DNA of 64,000 bases from G965240465 sp965249525. GTDB lineage: Bacteria > SAR324 > JACQKK01. Positions 16,903-26,092 of the stretch are shown here, piece by piece (position 1 is the first letter of the stretch; each line of letters opens with the position of its first letter). The notes under the pieces were generated by a model. It was not told the origin of the DNA. It searched no databases and saw only the letters and a program-made list of their open reading frames with translations. The DNA lies in assembly GCA_965249525.1 (NCBI GenBank), contig OZ252237.1:620001-684000 (forward strand). Direction: 5' to 3'. A program made the position numbers and the translations under genes.

Positions 16903-19431
16903 ATGACTAAGACCGTACTGGTTCTGGATGAGAATCCTATTGTTCATGGAATGATTTCCTCTGCGTTACAAGGGGGTGCAGTAGAAGTCCATCATGAGTT
17001 TCAACCGAAGCGCTTTCTGGAAAAAGCCCAAGCGATGTTGCCGGATATCATCCTGATGAGCTCACCAGGTTATGATCGTGATTTTTCATTGCATCGCAGT
17101 TTTGCGCAGCAAGCTGCGTTGAAAAGCATTCCTCGTGTGGCACTGCTGAATCCAAAAACATCACTTTCTGACAAACTAAAAGAAAATCTGCAACTTGCGG
17201 GTGTGTTGCTGAAACCCTTGGAAGCTAATCAAATAAAGCAAGAAGTTGCTAAGCCCCTACAAGTGGTGTTTGAAGATCCTCCTAGGCAAGATGACCCTAT
17301 TCGCTTGGGTGCTGTGGACGACATGCTGGATGAGGAAGTTGCTCATATGCTGCACAACCAAGATGTTCCGCAAGAGGCTCTGAGCACTCCTGCTGAGGCA
17401 GGCAAAACAGATGATATAACAACAGATACTGTGGCAGCGGAGACTACCGCTGAGGAAAATAGGGCTGTAGAACCCGCAGAAGTTGGGACAGCAACAAGCA
17501 TTCCTAAGCAATTGGCTGCTGCGGATTTACCAGCAAGCTCTGCTGCAGCTGACCTCGAAGTTTCTGCAGAGATTTATGCTGAAATTGATCAGCTGTCTTA
17601 TCCAGAAGGAATCCCTGAAGAATTTATGGCAGAAGCATCCGATGTTCTACCAAAAGAGCTTCCTGAGGAATTTCTGGAAGCACTTGCTAAGGGATTTCCA
17701 GAATCTTCTCCTGAAGAAGAGCAACATTCAGTTTTTCCTGCAAGAGCGGACGTGGTTAAGGAGGAAAAAGCCAAGGCGATAGCTGTTGAATCTTCGCATG
17801 TAGCAAGCCCTCAAGAGGAAGATACAGATGCGCTTCCCCAAGAGATTCCCGTTAAGCAAGAGACCCCCCTTGAAGATGTTTCTACCGCAGCAGAGGCTTC
17901 AGTCGCTGAAACTACGCCACAGGAAACTGCGACAAACGAAGTTGAAAAAGGGGTTGATGAGAAAGTTCAGGCAGATTCACCTGCTGCAGAAGAGGTGGCT
18001 GTGGCTGCTAATGAAACTGAAGAGGCTACAGATTCTAAGGAAGAGATTGCCTCAGATAGATTTGTGGATACAGATTCTCCAGAAGGGGTATTTACCCTGG
18101 AGGATCCCTTGCCTGATAAAAACCTCAACCAGTTGGGCGTACCTGCTTTTAAGGCAGACTCCATCAAATCAGATATCTCTCCTGACAAAAAAGTGCCTTC
18201 AGATCAAGCCGCCTCTCATATATCGCATCTGAATGAGAAGCAATTTGGCGATGCTCCAGTTCGCATTTTGCTCTCTGTGGAAACAGAGGAAGAAACCAAA
18301 TATTTAGAAAAAGTAGCCGAAAAGAAACTACTGCATCTTAAGCCATCTAAGCCAGCGCAGGCTTCCATCGCTCCTCTGTCAGTTCCAAGTACTCTACCGC
18401 AGGTGACTCCTGCTGATGTTAAGCCAGAAAGACCTGCTGTTGAATTCGATGCACTAGATAAAGCTTTTCAACAAGCGCGTCAGCTAGGTGATGAAGAAGA
18501 AACAACAAAAGCTTTCTTCTCTGATACAGAGGACTCTGCAGCTGAGAGCACCACTGAGGAAAATTCTGCTGATATTTCACCAGATATCCAGCCGCAGGCT
18601 GATGAAACCGATGATGCCGTAAGCGTCTCCAGCTATGATAAAGAACAGCAAATCCCTACTGTGGCTTCTTCTGATTTCATTCATGCTGTTGAGATGGATG
18701 CAGGTGAAACGGCTGAAGACAAAGAAGTGGTGGATGTCGATAGGCTTGTTGATGAGAGTGAATCATTTCCCCCGGCGGAAAGTGAGCAATTTAAAGAAGC
18801 GGTGCTGCAGCCTACCAAGGTAGATATTTCTAAAGCAGAAGCCACAGCAGCAGATGAAGCGGATTCAGGGGCTAAAAATGCAATCTCAGCACAAGGGAAT
18901 GAAGCAGAAAAAGTGGTAAAAATTGACAGTTCTCAGCTCACTCTGGGTGATGAAGAAAAATCAGAAGAAAACTTTGTTCTGTTGGGAGATGGCGAGGAAG
19001 AAGATCTGTTGATTGGTCTTCCCATTGCTGATATAAAAAATGTATATTCAGATGATGTTCCTCAGGTAATTGAAAAGAAAGCTTCTGCTGATTCAGACAC
19101 TCTGTCTGAAAAGACAGCAACTGAAGCAGCTGTTATGTCGCAAGAGGATTCCTCCATTGCTGAAACAGAAACTGCGGAAGTTGTGGTAGAAGATGAAGAA
19201 GAGCCTCTGGAATTAACCAGCTCGCAGCTTGAAATAGGACAAACAGCTACTGACCAGTTTATGGGTATGTCTGAGGCAGCTTCTATGGTGGATGGACTTG
19301 AACCTAAAGAGCGTAAGCGGTTGGCAGAGGCAATGTATGGTGTTATTTCTCAATCTGTACATGATTCGGTTAAGGAACAAATGCCCAAGATTTTAGAACT
19401 TATTGAAAATAATGAGGCAGGCGAGCGTTGA
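16903..19431 (+). CDS. Pseudo-receiver protein with long acidic tail
   Basis: An 842-residue protein. Residues 1-120 form a CheY-like receiver fold (start KTVLVLDENPIVHGM; Lys104 in GVLLKPLE). The strand that should carry the phospho-accepting aspartate reads DIILMSSPGYD, placing Ser53 at that position, so it is probably not phosphorylated. Residues 120-770 are Glu/Ala/Asp/Ser-rich and probably disordered, with repeats of a PEEF-type motif near 235-275 and a recurring SSQLxxG motif near the end. The last 70 residues (EAASMVDGLEPKERKRLAEAM onward) look like a folded helical domain. An AAGGA precedes the ATG. Its stop overlaps the valS start (TTGA), so the two are translationally coupled. Function unknown. 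Confidence 0.75.
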   Translation: MTKTVLVLDENPIVHGMISSALQGGAVEVHHEFQPKRFLEKAQAMLPDIILMSSPGYDRDFSLHRSFAQQAALKSIPRVALLNPKTSLSDKLKENLQLAGVLLKPLEANQIKQEVAKPLQVVFEDPPRQDDPIRLGAVDDMLDEEVAHMLHNQDVPQEALSTPAEAGKTDDITTDTVAAETTAEENRAVEPAEVGTATSIPKQLAAADLPASSAAADLEVSAEIYAEIDQLSYPEGIPEEFMAEASDVLPKELPEEFLEALAKGFPESSPEEEQHSVFPARADVVKEEKAKAIAVESSHVASPQEEDTDALPQEIPVKQETPLEDVSTAAEASVAETTPQETATNEVEKGVDEKVQADSPAAEEVAVAANETEEATDSKEEIASDRFVDTDSPEGVFTLEDPLPDKNLNQLGVPAFKADSIKSDISPDKKVPSDQAASHISHLNEKQFGDAPVRILLSVETEEETKYLEKVAEKKLLHLKPSKPAQASIAPLSVPSTLPQVTPADVKPERPAVEFDALDKAFQQARQLGDEEETTKAFFSDTEDSAAESTTEENSADISPDIQPQADETDDAVSVSSYDKEQQIPTVASSDFIHAVEMDAGETAEDKEVVDVDRLVDESESFPPAESEQFKEAVLQPTKVDISKAEATAADEADSGAKNAISAQGNEAEKVVKIDSSQLTLGDEEKSEENFVLLGDGEEEDLLIGLPIADIKNVYSDDVPQVIEKKASADSDTLSEKTATEAAVMSQEDSSIAETETAEVVVEDEEEPLELTSSQLEIGQTATDQFMGMSEAASMVDGLEPKERKRLAEAMYGVISQSVHDSVKEQMPKILELIENNEAGER

Positions 19432-22121
19432 GCCTAGGTAGCTACATTCCTGCCGAAATTGAACCGCGCATTTATCAACAGTGGTTAAAGAACAATAGTT
19501 TTGCTCCTGCTGCGGATGCAGGATGCTTGGATAAAGATACAGAATCTTTCTGTATTGTTATTCCTCCGCCGAATGTGACTGGTTCTTTGCACTTGGGGCA
19601 CGCCTGGGATGAAACCCTGCAAGATGTGCTAATCCGCTGGATGCGCATGGAGGGACGAAACACCCTCTGGCTGCCTGGAACAGACCACGCCGGGATTGCT
19701 ACCCAGTGGATGGTAGAGCGCAAACTAAAGCAAGAGGGCAGCAGCAAGGAGAAATTAGAAAGGAAAGCCTTTTTGGAATATGTTTGGCGTTTTAAAGAGG
19801 AATCCCAGCGGACGATTAACGGACAATTAAAGCGCATAGGTGTCTCCTGCGATTGGAATCGCGAGCGCTTCACCTTGGATGAGGGCCTTTCTCATGCGGT
19901 GCGCCGTGTTTTTGTGGAGCTTTATAGAGAAGGATTGATTTATCGCGGTCCTCGGATGGTGAATTGGAGTCCGGCATTACTTTCGGCAGTATCGGACTTA
20001 GAGGTGGAATATCGTCAAGTACAGGGGTATTTGTGGCATATTCGCTATCCTGTGGTGGGGAAAGAGACTGAGGGAATAGAGGTGGCCACCACCCGCCCGG
20101 AAACTATGTTGGGTGATGTAGCGGTGGCGGTGCATCCGCAAGATGCACGCTGGCAGTATTTGGTGGGCAAGAAAGTGAGGTTGCCGCTGGCAGAACGCCA
20201 GATTCCTGTAATTAAAGATGCATATGTGGATGCCGATTTTGGTTCAGGGGCAGTGAAAATTACCCCTGGGCATGACCCCAATGACTTTGTTATGGGGCAA
20301 CGCCACGCATTGCAGCCCATCACAGTGATGAATGTGGATGGATCCATGGCAGACAATGTGCCTGAGGCTTATCGGGGGTTGGATAGAAAAGAAGCCCGTA
20401 AAAAGGTATTGGCAGACTTAAAAGTACAGGGGCTGCTGGTGAGAACCGAACCTCATACCTACAAGGTGGGTTTTTGCAGTCGCAGTGGTGTGGTGATTGA
20501 ACCCCGCATTTCGGAACAGTGGTTTGTTGATGTAAAAGCCATGTCCCGCGAAGCCACTGCAGCAGTGAAATCACGCCGCATTCAGCTATTACCGGCATAT
20601 CAAGAAAAAATTTTCTTTGAGTGGATGTCCAACATCCAAGACTGGTGTATTTCACGCCAATTGTGGTGGGGGCACCGTATCCCAGCTTGGTATTGCAGCA
20701 GTTGTGGAGAAGTCATTGTAACAGATTCAGATGAATTGACTGCTTGCCCTAAGTGCCAATCAGATAAATTGAAAATGGAGGAAGATGTATTGGATACATG
20801 GTTTAGTTCGGCACTGTGGCCATTCAGTACCATGGGGTGGCCTGAAGATACGGCAGATATGCGTGATTTTTATCCAACTTCGGTTTTAGTCACAGGCTAT
20901 GACATTTTGTTTTTTTGGGTTGCGCGCATGGTGATGATGGGGCTGAAGTTTACAGGCCAAGTTCCATTTCATCAAGTCTTACTGCATGGATTGCTTCGTG
21001 ATGAACATGGCGAAAAGATGTCAAAGACCAAGGGCAATGGCTTGGATCCATTGGAATTGGTAGATGAGTTTGGTGCCGATGCCCTGCGTCTTGCCTTGGC
21101 TGCAGGTACTGTAATGGGGCGTGACATGTCCTTGGGTAAAAATACGGTGGAGGGGTATCGTAATTTTGTCAATAAACTGTGGAATGCATCCCGCTTTGTA
21201 TGGGGGCATAAGGAACATTTAGGCGAGCCTCCTTCCTTGCTGCAAGAATTGCAGTTATTTGACGTTTGGATTCTAGATCGCTTGCAGCAAGTGTCTGTGC
21301 ATGTCCGTGAGATGTTGGAGAAGCGTCGCTTTAATGAGGCTGCTAAGGCCTTGTATGCTTTTGTGTGGCATGGATACTGTGACTGGTATCTAGAAGCTGT
21401 TAAGCCCATTTTGGCATCGGGCAGCAATGCAGCTGAGAATCATCAGGAAGCCTTAATCCATCAGCGGGCATCCTGGGGGGTGGTGTATCATGTATTGTTA
21501 GAGATATTCAAGTTACTGCATCCATTTATGCCTTTTGTGACTGAATATTTATGGGGTGTCCTGCAGCCCGGGAAGCAAGAATTGATAAGCTGCAAGTATC
21601 CCCAAGGACTGGATAACGAAGCCCTGCCTGCTGCTTCACGTGGTCAAGCTGAAGAAGCGGAGCGTTTGATTGCAGTGATACAGACCATTCGCACCGTGCG
21701 CAGTGAAAATATGGTACCGCCCAAAACACGGTTGCAGATTCAAATCGGCAGTACGGATGCTAAATTACGTGAATTGCTGCAACGGCATCAGCAACAACTG
21801 TACAACCTTGCAGGTTTGGAGAAGATAGACATTCGCCAGCAACTGGAAACTTCCCAAAGCTGGGTGCGTGGGGTGGGCAAGGGTTTTGAGATTGCTTTGT
21901 GCTTGGAGGGGGTGGTGGATGCCGCCAAAGAAATCCAGCGTCTAGAAAAAGAGATAGAAAAGTTGATGGTTGAATTTAGGCGTACACGCAGCAATTTAGA
22001 GAATCAAGATTTTCTCAAACATGCCCCGTCGCAGGTGGTGGAAAAAAATCGTCAGCGGATGGCCAATATGCAAACACAGTCAACAAAACTTCGTCAAACC
22101 ATAGCGCGTTTGTCTGCTTGA
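19428..22121 (+). CDS. valS: Valyl-tRNA synthetase
   Basis: An 897-residue class I synthetase that charges tRNA-Val and edits threonine. The HIGH-type motif is PPNVTGSLHLGHAWD at residues 47-61, and the KMSKS loop is EKMSKTKGNGLDP near residue 530. The CP1 editing domain contains ATTRPETMLGDVAVAVHP. The C-terminal coiled coil that clamps tRNA-Val is visible from about residue 825 (AAKEIQRLEKEIEKL). The length is normal. The start is TTG at 19428, overlapping the preceding stop, with a GAGG about 11 bases upstream. Only this start agrees with the family N-terminus (YIPAEIEPRIYQQW). Confidence 0.97.
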   Translation: MSLGSYIPAEIEPRIYQQWLKNNSFAPAADAGCLDKDTESFCIVIPPPNVTGSLHLGHAWDETLQDVLIRWMRMEGRNTLWLPGTDHAGIATQWMVERKLKQEGSSKEKLERKAFLEYVWRFKEESQRTINGQLKRIGVSCDWNRERFTLDEGLSHAVRRVFVELYREGLIYRGPRMVNWSPALLSAVSDLEVEYRQVQGYLWHIRYPVVGKETEGIEVATTRPETMLGDVAVAVHPQDARWQYLVGKKVRLPLAERQIPVIKDAYVDADFGSGAVKITPGHDPNDFVMGQRHALQPITVMNVDGSMADNVPEAYRGLDRKEARKKVLADLKVQGLLVRTEPHTYKVGFCSRSGVVIEPRISEQWFVDVKAMSREATAAVKSRRIQLLPAYQEKIFFEWMSNIQDWCISRQLWWGHRIPAWYCSSCGEVIVTDSDELTACPKCQSDKLKMEEDVLDTWFSSALWPFSTMGWPEDTADMRDFYPTSVLVTGYDILFFWVARMVMMGLKFTGQVPFHQVLLHGLLRDEHGEKMSKTKGNGLDPLELVDEFGADALRLALAAGTVMGRDMSLGKNTVEGYRNFVNKLWNASRFVWGHKEHLGEPPSLLQELQLFDVWILDRLQQVSVHVREMLEKRRFNEAAKALYAFVWHGYCDWYLEAVKPILASGSNAAENHQEALIHQRASWGVVYHVLLEIFKLLHPFMPFVTEYLWGVLQPGKQELISCKYPQGLDNEALPAASRGQAEEAERLIAVIQTIRTVRSENMVPPKTRLQIQIGSTDAKLRELLQRHQQQLYNLAGLEKIDIRQQLETSQSWVRGVGKGFEIALCLEGVVDAAKEIQRLEKEIEKLMVEFRRTRSNLENQDFLKHAPSQVVEKNRQRMANMQTQSTKLRQTIARLSA

Positions 22122-22226
22122 TAAGGCTTTACGAGTTGAAGTGAACATCTGCTAAGCTAGTGTGCACGAAATCTACTGCGCTTGCGTTAAAAAACTGCTT
22201 GTGTGTTTTTTTAAGAGAAAATTGCC

Positions 22227-22358
22227 ATGCGTTGGATTGTTGGGATTGTGTTGGTCATGCTGGTAGCGCATTGGTATTTTCGTCGTGGAAGCATGCCCCA
22301 AACCCGGGTTGTGACAAAGACAAGGCAAGCAGGGAGGCGCATAGGCAGACACCGATGA
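22227..22358 (+). CDS. Possible small single-pass membrane peptide
   Basis: A 43-residue ORF beginning ATG at 22227. Residues 3-18 are strongly hydrophobic (WIVGIVLVMLVAHWYF) and the rest is very basic (many Arg and Lys), the layout of a small inner-membrane peptide with a cytoplasmic tail. A weak purine-rich stretch (AAGAGAAA) lies 7 bases upstream. It fills part of an otherwise empty spacer between valS and the broken methyltransferase. No homology is claimed; it could be chance. Confidence 0.3.
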   Translation: MRWIVGIVLVMLVAHWYFRRGSMPQTRVVTKTRQAGRRIGRHR

Positions 22359-22528
22359 ATAAGCGTGAGAGCACTGCTCATCATAGCCAAGCATACATAC
22401 GGCAGTGCCACAGGATATGTTGCTGTTGGTTGGGGTGAAAGCAGCCATGGGTGAACCCAGATGCTGCATTTGAAATCTTGCAAAAGGCAGCCGCCATGCA
22501 TTTCTGCAGCAGCATAATTGAGGCCATA

Positions 22529-23501
22529 ATGGAAAAGACAACCCAAAAACAAAGGGCACAGCACAATCGCACAATATCTTTGAGTGATAAGGATATGAAG
22601 TGCTTAACAAAGCGGTTAATCAAATTGCACCAACCGACAGCTTTTCAGCAAATTGAAAACAGCACCATACATCAAGATATTTTTGAAGCACTGAAGCATT
22701 TACCAGATAGATTTGTTGATCTTCTATTTGTTGACCCCCCATACAATCTCAATAAAAATTTCCATCTTTCCTCTTTCAAGGCGATGGATTCAGAAAAATA
22801 CGCAGCGTGGCTAGATTCTTGGCTTCAAAAAAATTATTCGTATTTTAAAGCTCAAGGCTTCAGTTTATATCTGTGGGGATTGGAAGGCCTCAGGAACAAT
22901 TTTTCATGTGGCAAGAAAATACTTTCATATGCAAAATCGTATTACTTTTGAACGAGAAAAAGGTCGTGGCGCAAAATCTAATTGGAAAAATTGTTCTGAG
23001 GATATTTGGTTTTGTACTTTATCAGACGACTATTATTTTGATGTTGAAGCAGTAAAAATGAAGCGCAAAGTCATGGCGCCCTATAAAAATGAAGGGGGAA
23101 AACCCAAAGACTGGGAAGAGCACCAGGGTGGAAAATATCGCATAATCCATCCCTCAAACATTTGGACGGGCATCACCATTCCCTTTTGGTCTATGCCAGA
23201 AAATATCGATCATCCCACCAAAAAACCTGAGAAACTGCTGGCAAAAATCATTTTAGCAAGTTCAAAACCTAACGATGTTGTGCTGGACCCTTTTTTGGGT
23301 TCGGGAAGCACTTCTGTGGTGGCAAAGAAATTGGGGCGCAGATATGTGGGTATAGAGATTGACAAGCTATACTGTTGCTTGGCAGAGAAACGTTTAGAAA
23401 ATGCGTGTCAAGAAAAAACCATACAGGGGTATGCAGATGGCGTTTTTTGGGAAAGAAATACACAGAAACCAGCAGACAAGCACCAATGGAGACAGGTATA
23501 A
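22529..23501 (+). pseudogene. DNA methyltransferase broken by a +1 frameshift
   Basis: A site-specific DNA-methyltransferase of the N4/N6 beta-type (target motif before the AdoMet motif). The first part carries the catalytic DPPYNL at 22734 and runs through ...LWGLEGLRNNF. The second part, in the next frame, continues with the natural sequence HVARKYFHMQNRITFEREKGRG and ends with the AdoMet-binding motif LDPFLGSGST (about 23285). The join falls in a run of five T at 22900-22904; dropping one T gives a single frame of 323 residues. The start at ATG 22529 has a GAGG upstream. No restriction enzyme gene is adjacent, so it looks like an orphan or a relic. A sequencing error in the homopolymer is the main alternative. 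Confidence 0.85.
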
Positions 23502-23664
23502 ATCTGAGTTATCAGAAGATGTATCGGGCGACAAACTTGTATAAACAAGAGTCAAATTTTTTACGGCAGTGGGTACTAGAGACAAATAGGACGGAATCCC
23601 AACAGGGTGAAAAATTCTTACAAAGCCATCACCGATTCCGCTGGGTATCATGTATCAAGCGTAG

Positions 23665-23748
23665 TGCCCAAGAGAGGACTCGAACCTCCACGGGAGTAAT
23701 CCCACTAGAACCTGAATCTAGCGCGTCTGCCAGTTCCGCCACTTGGGC
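23665..23748 (-). tRNA. tRNA-Leu (anticodon CAG)
   Basis: An 84-base class II tRNA. The acceptor arms GCCCAAG and CTTGGGC pair over seven bases with discriminator A. The anticodon stem CTAGA/TCTAG encloses the loop TTCAGGT, giving anticodon CAG. A long variable arm (about 14 bases) and the T-loop GGTTCGAGTCC are present. The 3' CCA is not encoded. It is on the strand opposite to the two other tRNA genes nearby. Confidence 0.95.
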
Positions 23749-24072
23749 TGCTTAAAGGGCATATTCATTATTGCAGGCTGAGATAGGCTGTCAAGCTGAT
23801 GAAAGCTGCGAAAACAAGAGGTATATGGCTGGGGTTGCTTTTATTTGCATGCTAGAAAAACATTTGCTAATTTACAACACAATAGTTTGCGTGATAAGCA
23901 TGTAAAGAAGACCCGTTCGGGGTTTCTATTGCAGCACCTGCCAACGAGATATTGGGTTCCCTTATGGTGGGCAGCTAAATAGTATCTTTTGTGCGAAGGT
24001 TGTCTTATCGGCACACAATGATTGAAACAGGGGCTTTGCCCCTTCCTTATAGTATAGGAGCATGTCACTTTC
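23749..24072. other. Intergenic region with hairpins, possible RNA element
   Basis: No convincing protein gene lies in these 324 bases. Two compact hairpins are visible: ACCCGTTCGGGGT at about 23911-23923, with T-rich flanks on both strands so it could terminate either way, and AGGGGCTTTGCCCCT at 24029-24043, a 6-pair stem with a three-base loop just before the AGGAG of the small downstream gene. Between them is a GC-rich stretch with CTGCC/GGCAG complementarity (about 23940-23980). A small RNA is possible, but I could not match it to 6S, SRP, tmRNA or RNase P signatures. Confidence 0.35.
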
Positions 24073-24270
24073 ATGACAATGGATCCATTCAAATGGGTTG
24101 GTTTTGATACTCTTAGCTCTCAGGCAAAGGAAAAAATCAACCAACGTTATCCCCACTTGCAGCTGAAGACCTGCCAATTCCAAGAAAAGGATTCCGGTGT
24201 ATACGTGCGGCAGGAAAACAGTGTAAAGGTAGAAAAACTGCTAGATCCTCCAGGTATGCCGATTTCCTAG
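24073..24270 (+). CDS. Small hypothetical protein (65 aa)
   Basis: A 65-residue polar protein, no signal peptide or membrane segment. The AGGAG at 24056-24060 lies 12 bases before the ATG at 24073; a second ATG six bases later is also possible. Composition (KEKINQRYPHLQLKTCQF, later DSGVYVRQENSVKVEKL) looks like a genuine small alpha/beta protein rather than a shadow frame. I do not recognise the family. It precedes the tRNA-Arg/tRNA-Leu pair. Confidence 0.5.
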   Translation: MTMDPFKWVGFDTLSSQAKEKINQRYPHLQLKTCQFQEKDSGVYVRQENSVKVEKLLDPPGMPIS

Positions 24271-24412
24271 TCTTGAAGAGACAGCCAGGGGGATTTAAAA
24301 TAGCGTGAAAGACCACTTTGCCAGGTTAAGGCAGTGTATGCTTAATGCTGGCATTTGTCTGCTTCATTGTCGTAAGGTGGAGTGTGGCCAGCGGCTTTTG
24401 GAATCTGTGTGG

Positions 24413-24486
24413 GCGTCCGTAGCTCAGTTGGATAGAGCAATGGCCTTCGAAGCCATGTGCCGCAGGTTCGAGTCCTGTCGGACGCG
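24413..24486 (+). tRNA. tRNA-Arg (anticodon TCG)
   Basis: A 74-base tRNA. Acceptor arms GCGTCCG/CGGACGC pair over seven bases with discriminator G. The D arm is GCTCAGTTGGATAGAGC. The anticodon stem ATGGC/GCCAT encloses the loop CTTCGAA, giving anticodon TCG for CGN codons. The T arm GCAGGTTCGAGTCCTGT is standard. CCA is not encoded. It is 50 bases upstream of tRNA-Leu(TAG) on the same strand. Confidence 0.95.
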
Positions 24487-24536
24487 TTTCTCTTTGGACA
24501 GTTGATAAACTTGCTTAAAATCGTATGTAGGAACTG

Positions 24537-24621
<85 letters not shown>

Positions 24622-24708
24622 TTTGCTTGATTTTTTATGCAGGCAGGCAGAAAGTTATTCGTTTGTTGCATTGCCATTTGAGAATTTTTTGCGGAGCTGA
24701 GAAAAACT

Positions 24709-26079
24709 ATGACTGCCTCCTCTTCTCAATTCTCAGATGCTAAACATTCAGATCCCCAAGCTGGCATGCAAGTGAAGATAACCAGCAGCAAACAGCTGCG
24801 GCGGGTGTTATCCATTCAAGTTCCTATAGAAGAAGTACGCCAGGCTTATGATGAGGTCTATAACCGCCTGAAGAAAAACATGCGCGTACCAGGTTTTCGT
24901 CCGGGACATTTTCCCAAAGAAATGGCAGAGAAGCGTTTTCGGGAAGTAATGTCACGAGAAGCCCTGGAAACTTTGGCTCCTAAATATTTTCAAGCAGCCA
25001 TAAAAAAGCTTGATCTCAAGATTGCCACACGCCCGCAATTTTCCAAGTTGGATATTGATATAAAAAAACCGCTTTCTTTTGAGGTGGAATTTGAAGTGAT
25101 GCCCGAATTCCAACTGCTGCCCCCAAAGAGCTTCAAGTTAGCAAAAGTTCCTGTTATAGAAACAGACAGTAAAGAAGTGGAAGCGCGCGTGCAAAAACTT
25201 CGTCGTGAAAAGGGACAGTTAGAATCCAAAAATGAGGCTGCTGCTAAGAATGATGTGGTCGCTTTTGATTTTCAGGGATTGCTGGATGGCAAGCCTTTTT
25301 CAGGAGGGTCAGCTGAGAATCAACGCATGGAAATAGGGGGTGAAGGCTACCTGCCCGATTTCCAAGCCCAGTTTGAAGGTGTTACCAAGGGTCAGGAAAA
25401 AGTTTTTCCCCTGACTTTTCCTGATGACTATCATGTGAGTGAGTTGGCGGGCAAGCAGGTGGAATTCACCATTCGGGTGAAAGATGTACAGCAAGTGGTG
25501 CAGGCTAAGGAAGATAAGACTTTTTGGAAACTGTTTGGCGACTTTCAAGATGCCAAAGCTTTCCGTCGGCATGTGAACGAAATTATGGAACATCAAAAAC
25601 ACTATGAGTTGCATCATCAGCAAATAGGCTTATTGGCAGAACAAATTCAGGAAAAGTATCAGTTTGATGTGCCAGAACGTCTGATGCAAGAAGGACGGGC
25701 ACGTTTTGAAAAGGAAATAAAAAGCCGTGAAGCTTCTCTTGATGCCAAAACATTGAAGAAAAGATTGGCGGAAGAGGAAAAACGTCTTCGCGATGGACTG
25801 CGGCTCAATTATGTGCTGGAAGCCTTGGCGAAAACCCATAACATCAAGGTAGATCCTGCTGAATTGCGCCAGCGTTTCAATATGCAGGCAATGCTAATGC
25901 GCAAAGATGCTGGAGAATTGCTCAATTCTTCCTTGGGCAAGCACATAATACAAGACATTCACGATAATATACTTTATGAGCAGTCCCTGGGGCATTTAAG
26001 TGCTTTGGCATTGGGGGAAACGCCTCCCAGAACAGCCCCCGCTACCGATGCAGTCCAGCAGCAGCCCGAAAAAACTTGA
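24709..26079 (+). CDS. tig: Trigger factor
   Basis: A 456-residue ribosome-associated chaperone and peptidyl-prolyl isomerase that meets nascent chains at the exit tunnel. The ribosome-binding signature is seen as MRVPGFRPGHFPKEM near residues 57-72. The FKBP-like domain follows (NDVVAFDFQGLLDGKPF to about residue 270) and then the helical C-terminal chaperone domain. A GGAG lies about 12 bases before the ATG. About 20 residues precede the usual family N-terminus (QVKITSSKQLRRVLSIQV), so the ATG at residue 20 is an alternative. clpP begins 13 bases after the stop, so the two form an operon. Confidence 0.95.
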   Translation: MTASSSQFSDAKHSDPQAGMQVKITSSKQLRRVLSIQVPIEEVRQAYDEVYNRLKKNMRVPGFRPGHFPKEMAEKRFREVMSREALETLAPKYFQAAIKKLDLKIATRPQFSKLDIDIKKPLSFEVEFEVMPEFQLLPPKSFKLAKVPVIETDSKEVEARVQKLRREKGQLESKNEAAAKNDVVAFDFQGLLDGKPFSGGSAENQRMEIGGEGYLPDFQAQFEGVTKGQEKVFPLTFPDDYHVSELAGKQVEFTIRVKDVQQVVQAKEDKTFWKLFGDFQDAKAFRRHVNEIMEHQKHYELHHQQIGLLAEQIQEKYQFDVPERLMQEGRARFEKEIKSREASLDAKTLKKRLAEEEKRLRDGLRLNYVLEALAKTHNIKVDPAELRQRFNMQAMLMRKDAGELLNSSLGKHIIQDIHDNILYEQSLGHLSALALGETPPRTAPATDAVQQQPEKT

Positions 26080-26092
26080 AGGAGTCCACAGT

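Noticed and set aside
17483..18232. Alternative-frame ORFs inside the acidic receiver gene
   Set aside because: They arise from the repetitive GAA/GCA-rich codons in another frame and have no start support.
22173..22610. A leftward Cys/Pro/His-rich frame of 145 residues after valS
   Set aside because: It overlaps the methyltransferase start, has odd composition and no Shine-Dalgarno; several frames are open here by chance.
23536..23562. CTTGT/ACAAG hairpin with a T run after the broken methyltransferase gene
   Set aside because: The stem is only five A/T-rich pairs and the T run starts seven bases later, too weak to call a terminator.
23860..24040. Possible 6S RNA on the minus strand
   Set aside because: A CCCACC and GGGAACCC stretch recalls 6S RNA, but I could not form the long closing stem or the central bubble.
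23841..24092. Leftward frame across the hairpin-rich gap
   Set aside because: It runs through GC-rich hairpins and has no protein character.
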